Below are positions 1 through 8,987 of a stretch of 52,031 nucleotides of DNA, in pieces. How positions within the stretch are numbered: position 1 is the first letter of the stretch; every line of letters begins with the position of its first letter. The translations under genes and the position numbers were made by a program. Under the pieces are notes generated by a model. That model was given only the letters and a program-made list of their open reading frames with translations. It did no database searches and had not been told where the DNA came from. This stretch comes from Telmatospirillum siberiense (GTDB lineage: Bacteria; Pseudomonadota; Alphaproteobacteria; Rhodospirillales; Magnetospirillaceae): assembly GCF_002845745.1 (NCBI RefSeq), contig NZ_PIUM01000041.1, positions 1 through 52,031 of the forward strand, read 5' to 3'.

Positions 1-2
1 CA

Positions 3-24
3 TGGCCGACCCGATGGTCGGCCA
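3..24 (-). terminator. possible stem-loop downstream of draT
   Basis: A perfect 9-bp stem (TGGCCGACC and GGTCGGCCA) encloses a CGAT loop about 110 bp past the draT stop. It could end the nif unit that finishes with draT. The expected T-run cannot be judged because the window starts here, so this is weak. Confidence 0.3.
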
Positions 25-134
25 AACCCCCATGCTTGCCTGAACCAGAAAGCTCTTCCAGAAAAAACTTTCCCGTTGACACGCCGCCCCTCATATAAGG
101 CCGGTGCCACTTTATTTCGGACCCCGCCTCATCC

Positions 135-983
135 TCAAAAGTAGCTGGCGCTGACCAGATAGTCGCCACCGATCACCAGACACTCGCCTTCCCCCTTCAA
201 AGGGTGGATGGGCAGCAGATTGTTGAAGAAGACGATCTTCACCTTCGGCACCACGACGGTCAGGATGGTGTCGCCGAAACAGTCGGCGACCTCGCGGTCA
301 GTGCTGAAGGAGGCGAGATTGTTGAGGCGCATGACCACGGTCTTCTTGTCGATACGCTTCACGATTTGGTGCTCGTCGAAAGAATTGACGCCACGGTAAA
401 GCGTCATCTGGGAATCCTGAGGATCGCCGTAGCGCTCGAACACCCACTGACAGAATTCATAAAGCATGTCGAGCTGGGTATAGATCGAGTTGTTGTGGAA
501 GCGGCTGGACATCTTCTCCGAGATATAGGTCATCCAGCCGTCGGATGAGAAACGGGTGATCGTTTCCTTGTGATAGGTCGGGAAAAGACCGAACCGGCTT
601 TCCACCCACCCCTTCAACACTGCGCCTTCCGGACCGTTGGAGTCGTAGCCCCACCCCTTCAGCAAGCGCAGGAAGCTGGCATGGTAATGGCGGACCGACT
701 GCTTGGTCTTGGCCTGATCGCCCCGATCATGGTCCTGTTGTTCGGGGTCGATGCCGAACATGGCCATCATATATTTATAGAAGGCCTCTCCCGCCTCGTC
801 CTGGCTTTCCGCCTGCGAGAGCATCTCGAAGAGGCTGGGATTCATCTCGCGCAACCCCGAGATATGCAGGGATACCGGATGCGCGTTGAAAGCCGTGCTG
901 GCCAGCAGGTCGGTGGGCAACCCGACCAGATTGGTACTATGCCCAAGTCGACGGGATTCCGTCTCCTCCCCCATATGCGCCAC
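135..983 (-). CDS. draT: NAD+--dinitrogen-reductase ADP-ribosyltransferase DraT
   Basis: This cytoplasmic enzyme moves ADP-ribose from NAD+ to one arginine of the nitrogenase Fe protein (NifH) and switches nitrogenase off when ammonium appears or energy falls. The 282-aa product has the family N-terminal block (GHSTNLVGLPTDLL, residues 14-27) and pieces that fit an R-S-E type transferase: YRG near R197, SFST at 225-228 and an ExE (E265, E267) near the C-terminus. The start is a GTG with a GGGGGA ribosome site 6 nt upstream; an in-frame ATG lies three codons later. It is the last gene of the iscA-nifU-nifS-nifV-nifW unit. In Rhodospirillum rubrum draT sits beside draG and nifH; here draG is about 20 kb away, so the on and off enzymes are transcribed separately. 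Confidence 0.95.
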   Translation of the reverse strand: MAHMGEETESRRLGHSTNLVGLPTDLLASTAFNAHPVSLHISGLREMNPSLFEMLSQAESQDEAGEAFYKYMMAMFGIDPEQQDHDRGDQAKTKQSVRHYHASFLRLLKGWGYDSNGPEGAVLKGWVESRFGLFPTYHKETITRFSSDGWMTYISEKMSSRFHNNSIYTQLDMLYEFCQWVFERYGDPQDSQMTLYRGVNSFDEHQIVKRIDKKTVVMRLNNLASFSTDREVADCFGDTILTVVVPKVKIVFFNNLLPIHPLKGEGECLVIGGDYLVSASYF

Positions 984-1058
984 CGCATTTCCCCCTTTTG
1001 CTTTTAAGAAAAGCTATACCTTAGGGGGCACTGGTGAAGGAACGATAATCCCCGTCCG

Positions 1059-1391
1059 TCACGAGGTTTTGCGGGAAATCGCCGCCAATGGCACGAAATT
1101 GGCTTTCTTGGCGGCCTCGGCCTGTTGGAAAACCTTGAAAACCTTTTCCGTCACCGCGTTGGAACTGACGAAATCGTTATAGGCGCGCTCCAGCGCGCCG
1201 GCATAGGCGCGGCCAAGCTCGACCGAATCGGCCGCGCCGGGCAGGCCCGATTGACCGATATAATCGTGAAAGCGCTTCAGGATATGCAGACGATTCACCC
1301 GCACCACCTGGGGATCGTATGGAACCTTGAGAAAATCCAGAAACTCTTCGGCCGACGACAGCCCCGCCAAGGTGTCGAGAAATTCACTCAT
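1059..1391 (-). CDS. nifW: Nitrogenase-stabilizing/protective protein NifW
   Basis: NifW is a small cytoplasmic protein that helps maturation or oxygen protection of the MoFe protein; its exact chemistry is not settled. The 110-aa product matches the family in length and in the N-terminal pattern (SSAEEFLDFLKVPYDP followed by a RLHILKRFHDYI segment). It has no cysteine cluster or membrane segment. It follows nifV after 65 bp and precedes draT by 75 bp on the same strand, so it is probably part of the nifU-S-V transcript. Confidence 0.93.
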   Translation of the reverse strand: MSEFLDTLAGLSSAEEFLDFLKVPYDPQVVRVNRLHILKRFHDYIGQSGLPGAADSVELGRAYAGALERAYNDFVSSNAVTEKVFKVFQQAEAAKKANFVPLAAISRKTS

Positions 1392-1456
1392 CGTTCGTCT
1401 CCTGCCCTAATTTCCGAATAGACACTTGCGCGATGCCGTCGCCTCCGGCCCCGGCC

Positions 1457-2602
1457 CTATTGGCATGCACTGACGCCAAAGGACCGTGTCTCGCGATAAA
1501 GATCGAGCAATTCCTCGGTCCCCGGCGAACGCTTGGTGGTCGCCGCAAATGTGCGGATGCGCGATAAAACGACGCGCGCCTGCTTTTCCTCGATGGAAAT
1601 GCCCAACTCGCCATAGGCCCAGAACACCGCCGCCAGACCGGAATGCTTGCCCAGCACCAGACGATGCTGGCGGCCCAGCTCCTTGGGATCGAGCGCCTGA
1701 TAGTTGGCCGGGTCGCGCAACAGGCCGTGAACGTGGATGCCGGATTCGTGGGTGAAGATCCCCTCGCCGACAATCGATTTGTTCACCGGCACCGGACGTC
1801 CCGACGCCCCGGCGACCAGCGAGGAAATCGACTTGAGGTCGCTGGCCGCGACCCCGGTTGGACGTCCATAGAGATGCCGGAGCGCCACCACCACTTCCTC
1901 GAGCGGCGCATTGCCGGCCCGCTCGCCGAGGCCGTTGACCGTGGTGTTGACATGCGTCGCCCCGCCCCGGATCGCCGCCAGGGAATTGGCCGTCGCCAGA
2001 CCGAGATCGTCATGGGCGTGGATTTCGAGTTCCATCGCCGTCGCCCGGCGCAACCGCAGAAAGGCGTCATGGGTGGTGAAGGGATCGAGAATGCCCAGCG
2101 TGTCGGCGAAACGGAACCGCCGGGCCCCGGCGCGCTCGGCGACCTCGATGACGCGCAGCAGGAAGTCGGGATCGGCCCGAGAACTGTCTTCGCCGCCCAC
2201 CGCCACATCGAGCCCCGCGTCCCGCGCCTTTTTCACCATCCGCTCGATTTCCGCCAGCACCCAAGCGCGATCGCGCTCCAGTTTGTGGGTGATTTGCTGA
2301 TCGGACACAGAAATGGACAGATTGACCATTGGAACGCCGGTGGCGATGGCGCCTTGCAGATCGTCGTCGCGCATGCGGCACCAGGCGATCGGACGCGCCG
2401 TCAGGCCGAGTCCGACGATGGCCCGGATTTCCTCCTGTTCCTCGTCCCCCATGGCCGGGATGCCGACCTCCAGTTCGGGCACGCCGGCCGCCGAGAGGAT
2501 GCTGGCGATGGCGAGCCGTTCGTCGCTGGTGAAGGCGACACCGGCCATCTGTTCACCGTCCCGCAATGTCGTGTCGTTAATGACGACCAGTTTATCCATC
2601 AT
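1457..2602 (-). CDS. nifV: Homocitrate synthase NifV
   Basis: NifV condenses acetyl-CoA with 2-oxoglutarate to make R-homocitrate, the organic ligand of FeMo-cofactor. The 381-aa protein is a full-length HMGL-like TIM barrel with the N-terminal signature INDTTLRDGEQ (residues 8-18) and the metal-binding HAHDDLGLA strand (H195 and H197 area). The C-terminal third is the extension typical of homocitrate and isopropylmalate synthases, but it lacks the long LeuA regulatory domain. The gene follows nifS by 15 bp, so the two are probably translated from one message. Confidence 0.96.
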   Translation of the reverse strand: MMDKLVVINDTTLRDGEQMAGVAFTSDERLAIASILSAAGVPELEVGIPAMGDEEQEEIRAIVGLGLTARPIAWCRMRDDDLQGAIATGVPMVNLSISVSDQQITHKLERDRAWVLAEIERMVKKARDAGLDVAVGGEDSSRADPDFLLRVIEVAERAGARRFRFADTLGILDPFTTHDAFLRLRRATAMELEIHAHDDLGLATANSLAAIRGGATHVNTTVNGLGERAGNAPLEEVVVALRHLYGRPTGVAASDLKSISSLVAGASGRPVPVNKSIVGEGIFTHESGIHVHGLLRDPANYQALDPKELGRQHRLVLGKHSGLAAVFWAYGELGISIEEKQARVVLSRIRTFAATTKRSPGTEELLDLYRETRSFGVSACQ

Positions 2603-2617
2603 TCGCGGATCTCCTCG

Positions 2618-3841
2618 TCATGAATAGGCGGGTTGGAACTCTGCCGGGGCCCGGGCCGAGGACGACCAATATGGCGACATGGCCCGCAACCGCTCGATAA
2701 TGCCGGGCAACACGGCGATCACCCGATCGACGTCTTCCTCGGTATTGTCGCGAGACAGGGAAAAGCGGGTGGCGCCATGGGCGGCGGTGAAGGGAATGTT
2801 CATCGCCCGCATGACATGTGAAGGCTCCAGCGATCCGGATGTGCAGGCCGATCCCGACGAGGCGGCGATGCCGGCACGGGAGAGCATCAGCAGAATCGCC
2901 TCGCCCTCGACGAATTCGAAGGCGATGGTGGTGGTGTTGGGCAATCGCTGTTCGACGTCGCCGGTGACGATGGTGTTGGGGATCAGGGCCATCAGTTCCC
3001 GCTCCAGCCGGTCGCGCAGCGAGCGGACGCGGATGTTTTCGTCGCGGAAGCCGGCCTGCGCCAGTTCGGCGGCCTTGCCCAACCCCACGATGCCCGCGGT
3101 GTTCTCGGTCCCGGCCCGGCGCCCGCGCTCCTGATGCCCGCCACGGAACAGCGGACGGAATTTGACGCCGCGTTTCAGATAAAGGGCGCCGACGCCCTTC
3201 GGCCCATGGATCTTGTGGGCGGATAGCGACAACATGTCGATCGCCGAATTGGAAAGGCGGAAGGGAACCTTGCCGACGGCCTGCACCGCGTCGGTATGGA
3301 AAAGAATGCCGTAGGGCTTGGCCATCTGCGCCAGATGCTCGATCGGAAAGATGGTTCCGGTCTCGTTGTTGGCCCACATGATGGAGACGACCGCGACATT
3401 CTCCGACAACGCGTTTTCATAGGCCTTGAGATCGAGGCGCCCCTGCCCGTCGACCGGGATGACGTGCAGCTTGTATCCCTCATGCCTGGCCAAATGCTCG
3501 CAGACCGTCAGAACCGCGTGATGTTCCACCGCCGAGGTGATGATCTCCCGGCGCTCGGGGTAGGCCCGCAAGGCCGAAATGATCGCCGTCGTATCGGATT
3601 CCGTACCACCCGACGTATAGACGATCTCGCTTTCATGGGCGACGCCCAGCAGGTTTTGCAGCCGCTCGCGGGCCGTCCGGATGGCGGGGGCGACACTGGC
3701 GCCGATGGCATGAATCGATGACGGATTGCCGAACTGCTCGGTGAAGAAGGGCAGCATCTCGGCCACCACGTCCGGCGCGCAGGCCGTCGTCGCGTTGTTG
3801 TCGAGATAGACGGTACGGGGCGAGGCTGAAACCGTCATCAT
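2618..3841 (-). CDS. nifS: Cysteine desulfurase NifS
   Basis: NifS is a PLP enzyme that takes sulfur from L-cysteine and passes it as persulfide to NifU for Fe-S assembly on nitrogenase proteins. The 407-aa product shows the N-terminal YLDNNATT motif, the PLP lysine in SLSAHKIHGPKGVGALY, and the active-site cysteine in SSGSACTSGS on the mobile loop. These mark a group I (NifS/IscS) desulfurase. It follows nifU after 9 bp. Its position between nifU and nifV identifies it as the nif-dedicated enzyme and not housekeeping IscS. Confidence 0.96.
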   Translation of the reverse strand: MMTVSASPRTVYLDNNATTACAPDVVAEMLPFFTEQFGNPSSIHAIGASVAPAIRTARERLQNLLGVAHESEIVYTSGGTESDTTAIISALRAYPERREIITSAVEHHAVLTVCEHLARHEGYKLHVIPVDGQGRLDLKAYENALSENVAVVSIMWANNETGTIFPIEHLAQMAKPYGILFHTDAVQAVGKVPFRLSNSAIDMLSLSAHKIHGPKGVGALYLKRGVKFRPLFRGGHQERGRRAGTENTAGIVGLGKAAELAQAGFRDENIRVRSLRDRLERELMALIPNTIVTGDVEQRLPNTTTIAFEFVEGEAILLMLSRAGIAASSGSACTSGSLEPSHVMRAMNIPFTAAHGATRFSLSRDNTEEDVDRVIAVLPGIIERLRAMSPYWSSSARAPAEFQPAYS

Positions 3842-3850
3842 GCGTCTCCC

Positions 3851-4738
3851 TCAGGCGGCTTGGGCGGGAATGACCCGCACGGGCTTGCCCAGCACCATCA
3901 TCAAACGTTCCTGGACGCCCGACAGGGTGATCGACGACATCTGGCATCCGACACAGGAGCCGCGCAAATTGACCATGACCGTGTCGCCGTCGATATCGAC
4001 CAGTTCGATATCGCCGCCGTCGCGCTGCAAGGTGGGCCGCAGTTCCTCGATCGCCGTCGTAATCAACTGGATCTTCTGCAGATTGGTCATCGGTTTATGG
4101 ACTGGGGCCGAAGGCGCCACCGGACAAGAGGGGGCAGGGATTGTATCGATGGCACCTTCGGCCGCCATAGCCGTCAGAACCTGGCCAAGAACCTCCTCGA
4201 TCTTCTCGTGGCAGGTCTTGCAGGCTCCTCCGGCCTTCGTGTAGTTGGTGATCTGTTCGATGGAGTTCAGTTTGTTGACGCGAACGGCGCGCTCGATCAT
4301 GCCGGCATCTACGCCGAAGCACTTACAGATCAACGCGCCTTCCTCGTGGTCGTCGTCGGTCCAGACTTCGCCGCGGTAGTTGGCGATCGCCGCCCGCAGC
4401 GCTTCGGCGCCCATCACCGAACAGTGCATCTTTTCCGGCGGCAGTCCGTCCAGATAATCGGCGATGTCCTGATTGGTCACGGACAGCGCCTGGTCGATGG
4501 TCTTGCCGATAATGATTTCGGTCAAAGCCGAGGAAGAGGCGATCGCCGAACCGCAACCGAAGGTCTGAAAGCGCGCCTCGGTGATGGTATCGTTCGCCGG
4601 ATCGATCTTCAAAAACAGCTTCAGCGCATCGCCGCAGGAAATGGAGCCGACCTCTCCGACGCCGTTGGCATCATCGAGAACGCCGGAATTCCGGGGATTG
4701 AAGAAGTGTTCCTGGACCTTCTCGGAATAGTTCCACAT
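3851..4738 (-). CDS. nifU: Fe-S cluster assembly scaffold NifU
   Basis: NifU is the scaffold on which NifS-derived sulfur and iron are built into clusters for NifH, NifB and others. The three-domain form is intact. The IscU-like N-domain has C35, C62 and C106. The central Bfd-type [2Fe-2S] domain has C138, C140, C173 and C176. The Nfu-like C-domain has the CVGC pair at C262 and C265. The open frame extends 14 codons further, but the start is placed at the ATG of MWNYSEKV because a GGGGGGA ribosome site lies just upstream and NifU proteins begin there. Product 295 aa. It is 14 bp after the iscA-like gene and 9 bp before nifS. Confidence 0.96.
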   Translation of the reverse strand: MWNYSEKVQEHFFNPRNSGVLDDANGVGEVGSISCGDALKLFLKIDPANDTITEARFQTFGCGSAIASSSALTEIIIGKTIDQALSVTNQDIADYLDGLPPEKMHCSVMGAEALRAAIANYRGEVWTDDDHEEGALICKCFGVDAGMIERAVRVNKLNSIEQITNYTKAGGACKTCHEKIEEVLGQVLTAMAAEGAIDTIPAPSCPVAPSAPVHKPMTNLQKIQLITTAIEELRPTLQRDGGDIELVDIDGDTVMVNLRGSCVGCQMSSITLSGVQERLMMVLGKPVRVIPAQAA

Positions 4739-4752
4739 CGGCTTGTCCCCCC

Positions 4753-5073
4753 TCAGCAGAACGACTTGCCGCAGCCGCACTTGGCCTTGGCATTGGGATT
4801 GTTGAAAACGAAACCGGTCCCCGAGACGTCTTCGACGAAGTCCACCTCGGCGCCATCGAGCAAAGGCCAGCTGTCGGAATCGACGAAAACCTTCACCCCG
4901 GCGAAATCGACCACCGCGTCACCGTCCAGCGGTTCGCTTTCCAGGCCGAGCTTGTAGAGGTAGCCGGAACAGCCCCCGGTCTCCACGCTGATCCGCAATC
5001 CCGCCACCCCGTCTTCGGAGTCTTCCAGGACACGGCGAACGGCATCCACGGCATTATCGGTAAGAGCGATCAT
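4753..5073 (-). CDS. nif-associated A-type Fe-S carrier (IscA/HesB family)
   Basis: A-type carriers accept and deliver iron or [Fe-S] clusters during apo-protein maturation. The 106-aa product has the three conserved cysteines of the family: one in [13 protein letters not shown] (about C34) and the CGCGKSFC tail (C98 and C100, plus a final cysteine). It is the first gene of the unit, 32 nt downstream of the expected transcription start of a perfect sigma-54 promoter, and directly precedes nifU. This is the iscAnif/iscN position in other diazotrophs. It probably works with NifU and NifS. Confidence 0.92.
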   Translation of the reverse strand: MIALTDNAVDAVRRVLEDSEDGVAGLRISVETGGCSGYLYKLGLESEPLDGDAVVDFAGVKVFVDSDSWPLLDGAEVDFVEDVSGTGFVFNNPNAKAKCGCGKSFC

Positions 5074-5116
5074 CGTCCGAATCTCCTTGCAGGCTTGGGC
5101 CCACGAAGAGAGAAAA

Positions 5117-5131
5117 GCAAATGCCGTGCCA
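5117..5131 (-). promoter_or_regulatory. sigma-54 (-24/-12) promoter of the iscA-nifUSVW-draT unit
   Basis: Read on the minus strand the site is TGGCAC-GGCAT-TTGC, a full match to the RpoN consensus with the invariant GG and GC at the correct spacing. Transcription should begin about 12 nt downstream, leaving a leader of about 30 nt before the iscA-like start codon. Confidence 0.93.
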
Positions 5132-5136
5132 ATAGA

Positions 5137-5149
5137 TAACTTATTGATT
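5137..5149 (-). promoter_or_regulatory. IHF-type binding site
   Basis: The minus strand reads AATCAATAAGTTA, an exact fit to WATCAA-N4-TTR. It lies between the -24 element and the NifA sites, where IHF bends DNA so that NifA can touch sigma-54 polymerase. Confidence 0.8.
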
Positions 5150-5166
5150 TTTAATGATTAGCGGTT

Positions 5167-5182
5167 TGTCAGAACTGCGACA
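5167..5182. promoter_or_regulatory. NifA upstream activator sequence (proximal)
   Basis: TGT-CAGAACTGCG-ACA fits the NifA target TGT-N10-ACA and sits about 36 bp upstream of the -24 element of the iscA-nifU promoter. Confidence 0.8.
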
Positions 5183-5193
5183 TCCCGCCATCT

Positions 5194-5209
5194 TGTCGCA
5201 GATGCGACA
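5194..5209. promoter_or_regulatory. NifA upstream activator sequence (distal)
   Basis: TGT-CGCAGATGCG-ACA is a second TGT-N10-ACA site, 27 bp (close to 2.5 turns) from the first. The paired sites suggest strong NifA control. Confidence 0.8.
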
Positions 5210-5241
5210 ATGCCGACATTCCATTGGCGGGCGGGGTGGGA

Positions 5242-5475
5242 GGATTGCCGGATCAAGTCCACGATTGTCCGGCAAAGGATCCGTGCGTCGCCTCTATTTG
5301 AGTGGTGAGCACAACCCAAAACCGTCATTGCCGGGCTTGATCCGGCAATCCATGGTTGCAGTGGATCGGCCGACATCATTTGAAGCGGGCACGTGGATGC
5401 CCGTGTCAAGCACGGGCATGACGACTTATAATTGAGCGGTCGCCTCTGAATCTTTCCAAGTATTGAGGGCAAAAT
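5242..5475. repeat. dispersed palindromic repeat, copy 1
   Basis: About 230 bp of non-coding sequence built of short palindromes (for example CGTCATTGCCGGGCTTGATC and later GGGCATGACGACTTATA). A diverged second copy in the same orientation lies at 23059-23296. It fills the gap between the NifA sites and the nifQ stop codon. No open frame is credible here. Confidence 0.85.
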
Positions 5476-5522
5476 CACAGCCCCGGGGCCTCCATCGAGA
5501 CGATGGCGTCGGACCGCGGCCC

Positions 5523-6104
5523 TTACCCGGCCTTGCGCAGCAGCGGGCTTTCCGCCTCGAAACACGTCCCGATGTCCGGACATTGCTGACAATTGGGCGA
5601 TTTGCAGAGCCTCAAGCCCTCCTGCTCGCACATCATGCGGTAGAAGAACTTTTTCCAGCGCATGTTCTTGTCATTCATGGCGAACAGCGCCGGGAAATGG
5701 CGGCGGATCAATCCATTGAGATCATTCCGACTGGTCAGGCCGAGATCTTCCCACAGGTGATTGGCCGCCTGCGCCCGTCTCGCCACGATGGTGGCGAGCC
5801 ATTCCTCCTCGGGCACGTTGCGGGCCCGATAGGACAGCAGGAGAAAACGAAAATCCTCCTCCTCGATCATCTCCTCGTCCGCGGACCGCGCATGCATCGG
5901 CACGACGATACCCGCGGCGGGGAAATAACTGGCGAGCAGAAGCCGCAGGACCGCCGGGGAAAGCCCCAGGAAATCCCACGGCGTCTGCTCTTTCTGGGTA
6001 AGGCCGGCGGCGAGAACGCAGGCGAAGACATGGCGATCGAAAGGATCGCGATGTCCGCCGCCCGCCATCAACCGCCCGTAGGCGCCTGCCGCCGGCGCCG
6101 ACAT
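5523..6104 (-). CDS. nifQ: Nitrogen fixation protein NifQ
   Basis: NifQ is an Fe-S protein that supplies molybdenum, as a Mo-Fe-S precursor, to NifEN/NifH for FeMo-cofactor assembly. The C-terminus carries the diagnostic cysteine motif CKSPNCQQCPDIGTCF (C-x4-C-x2-C-x5-C). The frame runs 28 codons upstream, but the start is set at the ATG of MSAPAAG because it overlaps the fdxB stop by one base (TGATG), implying translational coupling. Product 193 aa. It is the last gene of the nifENX unit. Confidence 0.93.
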   Translation of the reverse strand: MSAPAAGAYGRLMAGGGHRDPFDRHVFACVLAAGLTQKEQTPWDFLGLSPAVLRLLLASYFPAAGIVVPMHARSADEEMIEEEDFRFLLLSYRARNVPEEEWLATIVARRAQAANHLWEDLGLTSRNDLNGLIRRHFPALFAMNDKNMRWKKFFYRMMCEQEGLRLCKSPNCQQCPDIGTCFEAESPLLRKAG

Positions 6105-6406
6105 CAGGCCGACGCCATGATGTCGGCCGCCCCGTGGGTCTGGGCACTCTTGCCGCAGACACGGGAACAGGCGCCGCAACCGACGCAATTGTCGCCGTTG
6201 CCGATGGTCATCACCTTCTTCTCAATCTCCTCGTCGGAATCGAGTTCGACGATATCGCCATCCTCGGTCATCGCTTTCAGTTCCAGCACGTCGAAGCCGC
6301 AAACCTTGTAACAACGGCCGCAGCCGATGCAGGCGTCGCCATCGATCGACTGGATGAACAAGGGTTGCCAGGGTTGGCCACCACGGGTCAGCGCCTGATA
6401 CGTCAT
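6104..6406 (-). CDS. fdxB: nif-specific ferredoxin III (2x[4Fe-4S])
   Basis: This small electron carrier has two cysteine quartets, [11 protein letters not shown] (about residues 26-36) and [11 protein letters not shown] (about residues 74-84). The second members are followed by GF and GK instead of the usual proline, as in the FdxB/ferredoxin III family of nif clusters. Length 100 aa with an acidic stretch between the clusters. It probably donates electrons during cofactor synthesis. It lies between the DUF683 gene and nifQ. Confidence 0.92.
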   Translation of the reverse strand: MTYQALTRGGQPWQPLFIQSIDGDACIGCGRCYKVCGFDVLELKAMTEDGDIVELDSDEEIEKKVMTIGNGDNCVGCGACSRVCGKSAQTHGAADIMASA

Positions 6407-6465
6407 GTGTCCGATCTCCTAAAACAATAATCCATATGGTCGATAGCGGCTGTTCGCCGCCAGGT

Positions 6466-6663
6466 TCAGCCTTCCAAACTCTTCAAGCGCTCACGCGCCT
6501 CATGCAGCTTCTGATAGGCGGTCTGCGTCTGGGTGGCGACGGAGGCGACCGTTTGCCAACCAACGGGCAACTCCTCCGAAAGATCGTGCAGATCCATCTT
6601 CGCCTTGATCGCCTGAGCCGACAGCTTCTTGATCTCGGCCTTCAAATCATCGATTTCGCTCAT
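6466..6663 (-). CDS. NifX-associated small protein (DUF683 family)
   Basis: A 65-aa, highly charged protein predicted to form a helical hairpin (IDDLKAEIKKLSAQAIKAK ... AYQKLHEARERLKSLEG). It is typical of the DUF683 family that always accompanies nifX and DUF269. Its role is unknown; a metal-binding helical bundle has been suggested for a cyanobacterial relative. It starts 11 bp after the DUF269 stop and is followed by fdxB after about 60 bp. Confidence 0.88.
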   Translation of the reverse strand: MSEIDDLKAEIKKLSAQAIKAKMDLHDLSEELPVGWQTVASVATQTQTAYQKLHEARERLKSLEG

Positions 6664-6674
6664 CCCGCCCCCCA

Positions 6675-7151
6675 TCACGCCTTGGCCACATCGGGATGCT
6701 TCTCGATCCAGGCCACCGCATCGTCGACCACCTTGGCCCCCTCGGCGGCCAGCTTGGCCAGGCTCGGAAAGCCGAACCGATGGACATCGCGCAAATGCTT
6801 GTTGATCACCACCAGGCGGCCGGCGGTCACCACCATGCGGCCGAACCCCTCGTGCGACATCTGCATGATCGGCGACGCCATCACCCCGGTGCGGCTTTCC
6901 ACCTGCAATCCGACGGCGCCATAGAACCATTCGAGACGCGACAATTGGTCGGGATCCGGATCGCCGACGATGGGGATCAGCTTGCGCTTCTCCTTGTCGA
7001 TCACATATTCGGCCAGCAATTGGCCCTCGTCCTTCTTGTCCCAGGTTCCGAACCGGTCCTGGGCGCGGATCAGCGAGATCAGCGCCCGCAGGAACGGACT
7101 TTGCAGTGCCTGGGCGTCGGCCTCGGCATCGGCGGTCAGCACGTCGCTCAT
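6675..7151 (-). CDS. NifX-associated nitrogen fixation protein (DUF269 family)
   Basis: A 158-aa cytoplasmic protein with the conserved DUF269 core: [19 protein letters not shown], the [20 protein letters not shown] region and [15 protein letters not shown]. The family is found only in nif clusters beside nifX; its biochemistry is not established. The start codon overlaps the nifX stop by 4 bp (ATGA), so the two are translationally coupled. Confidence 0.92.
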   Translation of the reverse strand: MSDVLTADAEADAQALQSPFLRALISLIRAQDRFGTWDKKDEGQLLAEYVIDKEKRKLIPIVGDPDPDQLSRLEWFYGAVGLQVESRTGVMASPIMQMSHEGFGRMVVTAGRLVVINKHLRDVHRFGFPSLAKLAAEGAKVVDDAVAWIEKHPDVAKA

Positions 7152-7630
7152 GCATCCTCCTCAAGAAAATCCATACTGTGATTTTCGGTTTGCAGAACCT
7201 TGCGCAGCCACGGCGGCGGGTTGCCCTTGAGCATGCCCTGGACACGGCTGATGACATCGCTGATCGGCTCGACCGCCGGCAGCTTGATGGGATGGACCTT
7301 GAGGCCGATCACCCGCGCCGCGGCGGGGCCCCCGATCGCCAGCACGAAAAGCAGGGAACAGCCCTTCAAGGCGTCGACCTTCGGCCCCAACCGGTCGTCG
7401 CTGTCGGAGGGGTCATGGGTGCCGTCCTCGGCACTGGCATTGTCGAATTGCACGGCCTCGATCAGCCGCGAGGAGTCCTCGGTGATTTCATAGAAAACCA
7501 TCTGCTTGGCGCCGCCGAAATGGGCGTCGACCTTTTTCAGATCATTGGTAGCGAACGCGACCTTCATAAACCCTTCCTCCTTTTCGACCGGCGCGGCGCC
7601 GGCGCCGTCAATGAGTCGCAGCCGGCGCAT
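7148..7630 (-). CDS. nifX: Nitrogen fixation protein NifX
   Basis: NifX binds FeMo-cofactor precursors (NifB-co, VK-cluster) and shuttles them between NifB and NifEN. The core [19 protein letters not shown] is the NifX/NafY fold signature. Two starts are plausible. The ATG at 7630 (MRRLRLIDG) has GGAGGA 5 nt upstream and overlaps the end of nifN by 23 bp. The ATG at 7567 (MKVAFATND) has its own strong AAGGAGG. The longer form is chosen because other NifX proteins carry a similar N-terminal extension. Product 160 aa. Confidence 0.9.
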   Translation of the reverse strand: MRRLRLIDGAGAAPVEKEEGFMKVAFATNDLKKVDAHFGGAKQMVFYEITEDSSRLIEAVQFDNASAEDGTHDPSDSDDRLGPKVDALKGCSLLFVLAIGGPAAARVIGLKVHPIKLPAVEPISDVISRVQGMLKGNPPPWLRKVLQTENHSMDFLEEDA

Positions 7631-8984
7631 GGCCGTCCTCCACCGGGACGCCGGTGCCAAGCGGCGGCCATTCGTCTGGACCGTCCTCGTGGGAATGCTC
7701 GATCAACAGATTGCCCAGTGCGAAAATCAGATCGCGGGTTCCCTTGTAGCCGACCGTCCGCTGATGGGCCGCGCCCAGCCGGTCGAACATGGGGAAACCG
7801 ACGCGGAACAGCGGCACCCCCAGGCGATGGGCGACCATCCGGCCATGGGAATGAGTCATCAGCAGGGCCGCGCCCTGTTCGGCCGCGCTCCGCTCGAAAT
7901 CGTCCATGTCGCCGACCACCACCCGGGCGGCCGGAACCAGATCAAGCACGGGAGACTCGACGCTGGTCACCGCGGTGACCACCTCGCCCCCCATCTCCGC
8001 GAGGAAGGCCGAAAGCGAAAACAGCAAATCCGGCTCGGCCGCCAAGGCCACCTTGGTGCGGCCGAAGGAAAAATGCCCATCCAGCATGGCATCCTGGAGC
8101 TGGCTGCGCTGGCGGCGCACTTTGGGCGGCGCGCCACGGCCGGAAATCTTTTGCAGCAGGCGGACGAACGCGTCGACGGCGACCAGCCCGGTCAGGCGGT
8201 CGAGCACGGTGAAGGGCACGCCGGCCTTCGCCGCCAGGGCTTCGGCGGCCGGTCCCATCTGGCGGCCGATGGCGATGGTGTGGACAGAAGCCCCCATCGC
8301 GCGGATGTCCTCGACGGTGGTCCCGCCGTAGGTGGTTCCCACGTAATGGTCAGGCACATGTCCGTCCAGCGAACCGGACAGATCGGGCAGGATGATGGGC
8401 TCCAGCCCGAAGGCCTCGACCATCTCGCGGATTTCCTCGATATCCCCGGGCGTCAGATGACTGCCGGCCAGAATATTGACCTGCCCGGCGACGGATCCGC
8501 TCGCCGGCTGGACCAGCTGTTCGACCATGGCGGTGACCGCCTTCGCCCAACCCGTCTGCAAGGCTCCGGAGAAATCCGGAGTCGGCACGGCGACCAGGGC
8601 CACCCCGTCCAATTCCGGATGCCGCTGCCGGATCAGCCTGATGTCGCCGGCCAGATCCTCGCCCCGCGTTTCGGTCAAACCCGTCGTGCAGATGCCGATG
8701 ACCCTGCACTGGGTCCGCTTATGAATGTTGACGCAGGCCTGCTCAAGATTGTCGAGACCGCCCAGGATGGTGGTGACTTCGTTCATCGCCGTCGTCTGGA
8801 ACGGAATCGCCTCGCGAAAATGGCGCACCAGCAGAACCATTCCGAAAGCGGTGCATCCCTGGCTGCCGTGCAACAGGGGCATGCAGCTGTCCACGCCCAT
8901 GAAGGCCATGGCGCCCCCCAGGGGCTGGCTCATCTTCAAGGGATTGATCGTCAGCGACTTGCGCGAGGCGACAACTTCGGCCAT
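7608..8984 (-). CDS. nifN: FeMo-cofactor biosynthesis protein NifN
   Basis: NifN pairs with NifE to form the alpha2beta2 scaffold on which NifB-co matures into FeMo-cofactor. The 458-aa product resembles NifK without the N-terminal extension. It opens with SLTINPLKMSQPLGGAMAF and keeps the cluster cysteine in LHGSQGCTAFG (about C44). The gene begins 3 bp after nifE, the usual tight nifEN pair. Confidence 0.96.
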   Translation of the reverse strand: MAEVVASRKSLTINPLKMSQPLGGAMAFMGVDSCMPLLHGSQGCTAFGMVLLVRHFREAIPFQTTAMNEVTTILGGLDNLEQACVNIHKRTQCRVIGICTTGLTETRGEDLAGDIRLIRQRHPELDGVALVAVPTPDFSGALQTGWAKAVTAMVEQLVQPASGSVAGQVNILAGSHLTPGDIEEIREMVEAFGLEPIILPDLSGSLDGHVPDHYVGTTYGGTTVEDIRAMGASVHTIAIGRQMGPAAEALAAKAGVPFTVLDRLTGLVAVDAFVRLLQKISGRGAPPKVRRQRSQLQDAMLDGHFSFGRTKVALAAEPDLLFSLSAFLAEMGGEVVTAVTSVESPVLDLVPAARVVVGDMDDFERSAAEQGAALLMTHSHGRMVAHRLGVPLFRVGFPMFDRLGAAHQRTVGYKGTRDLIFALGNLLIEHSHEDGPDEWPPLGTGVPVEDGHAPAATH

Positions 8985-8987
8985 CGG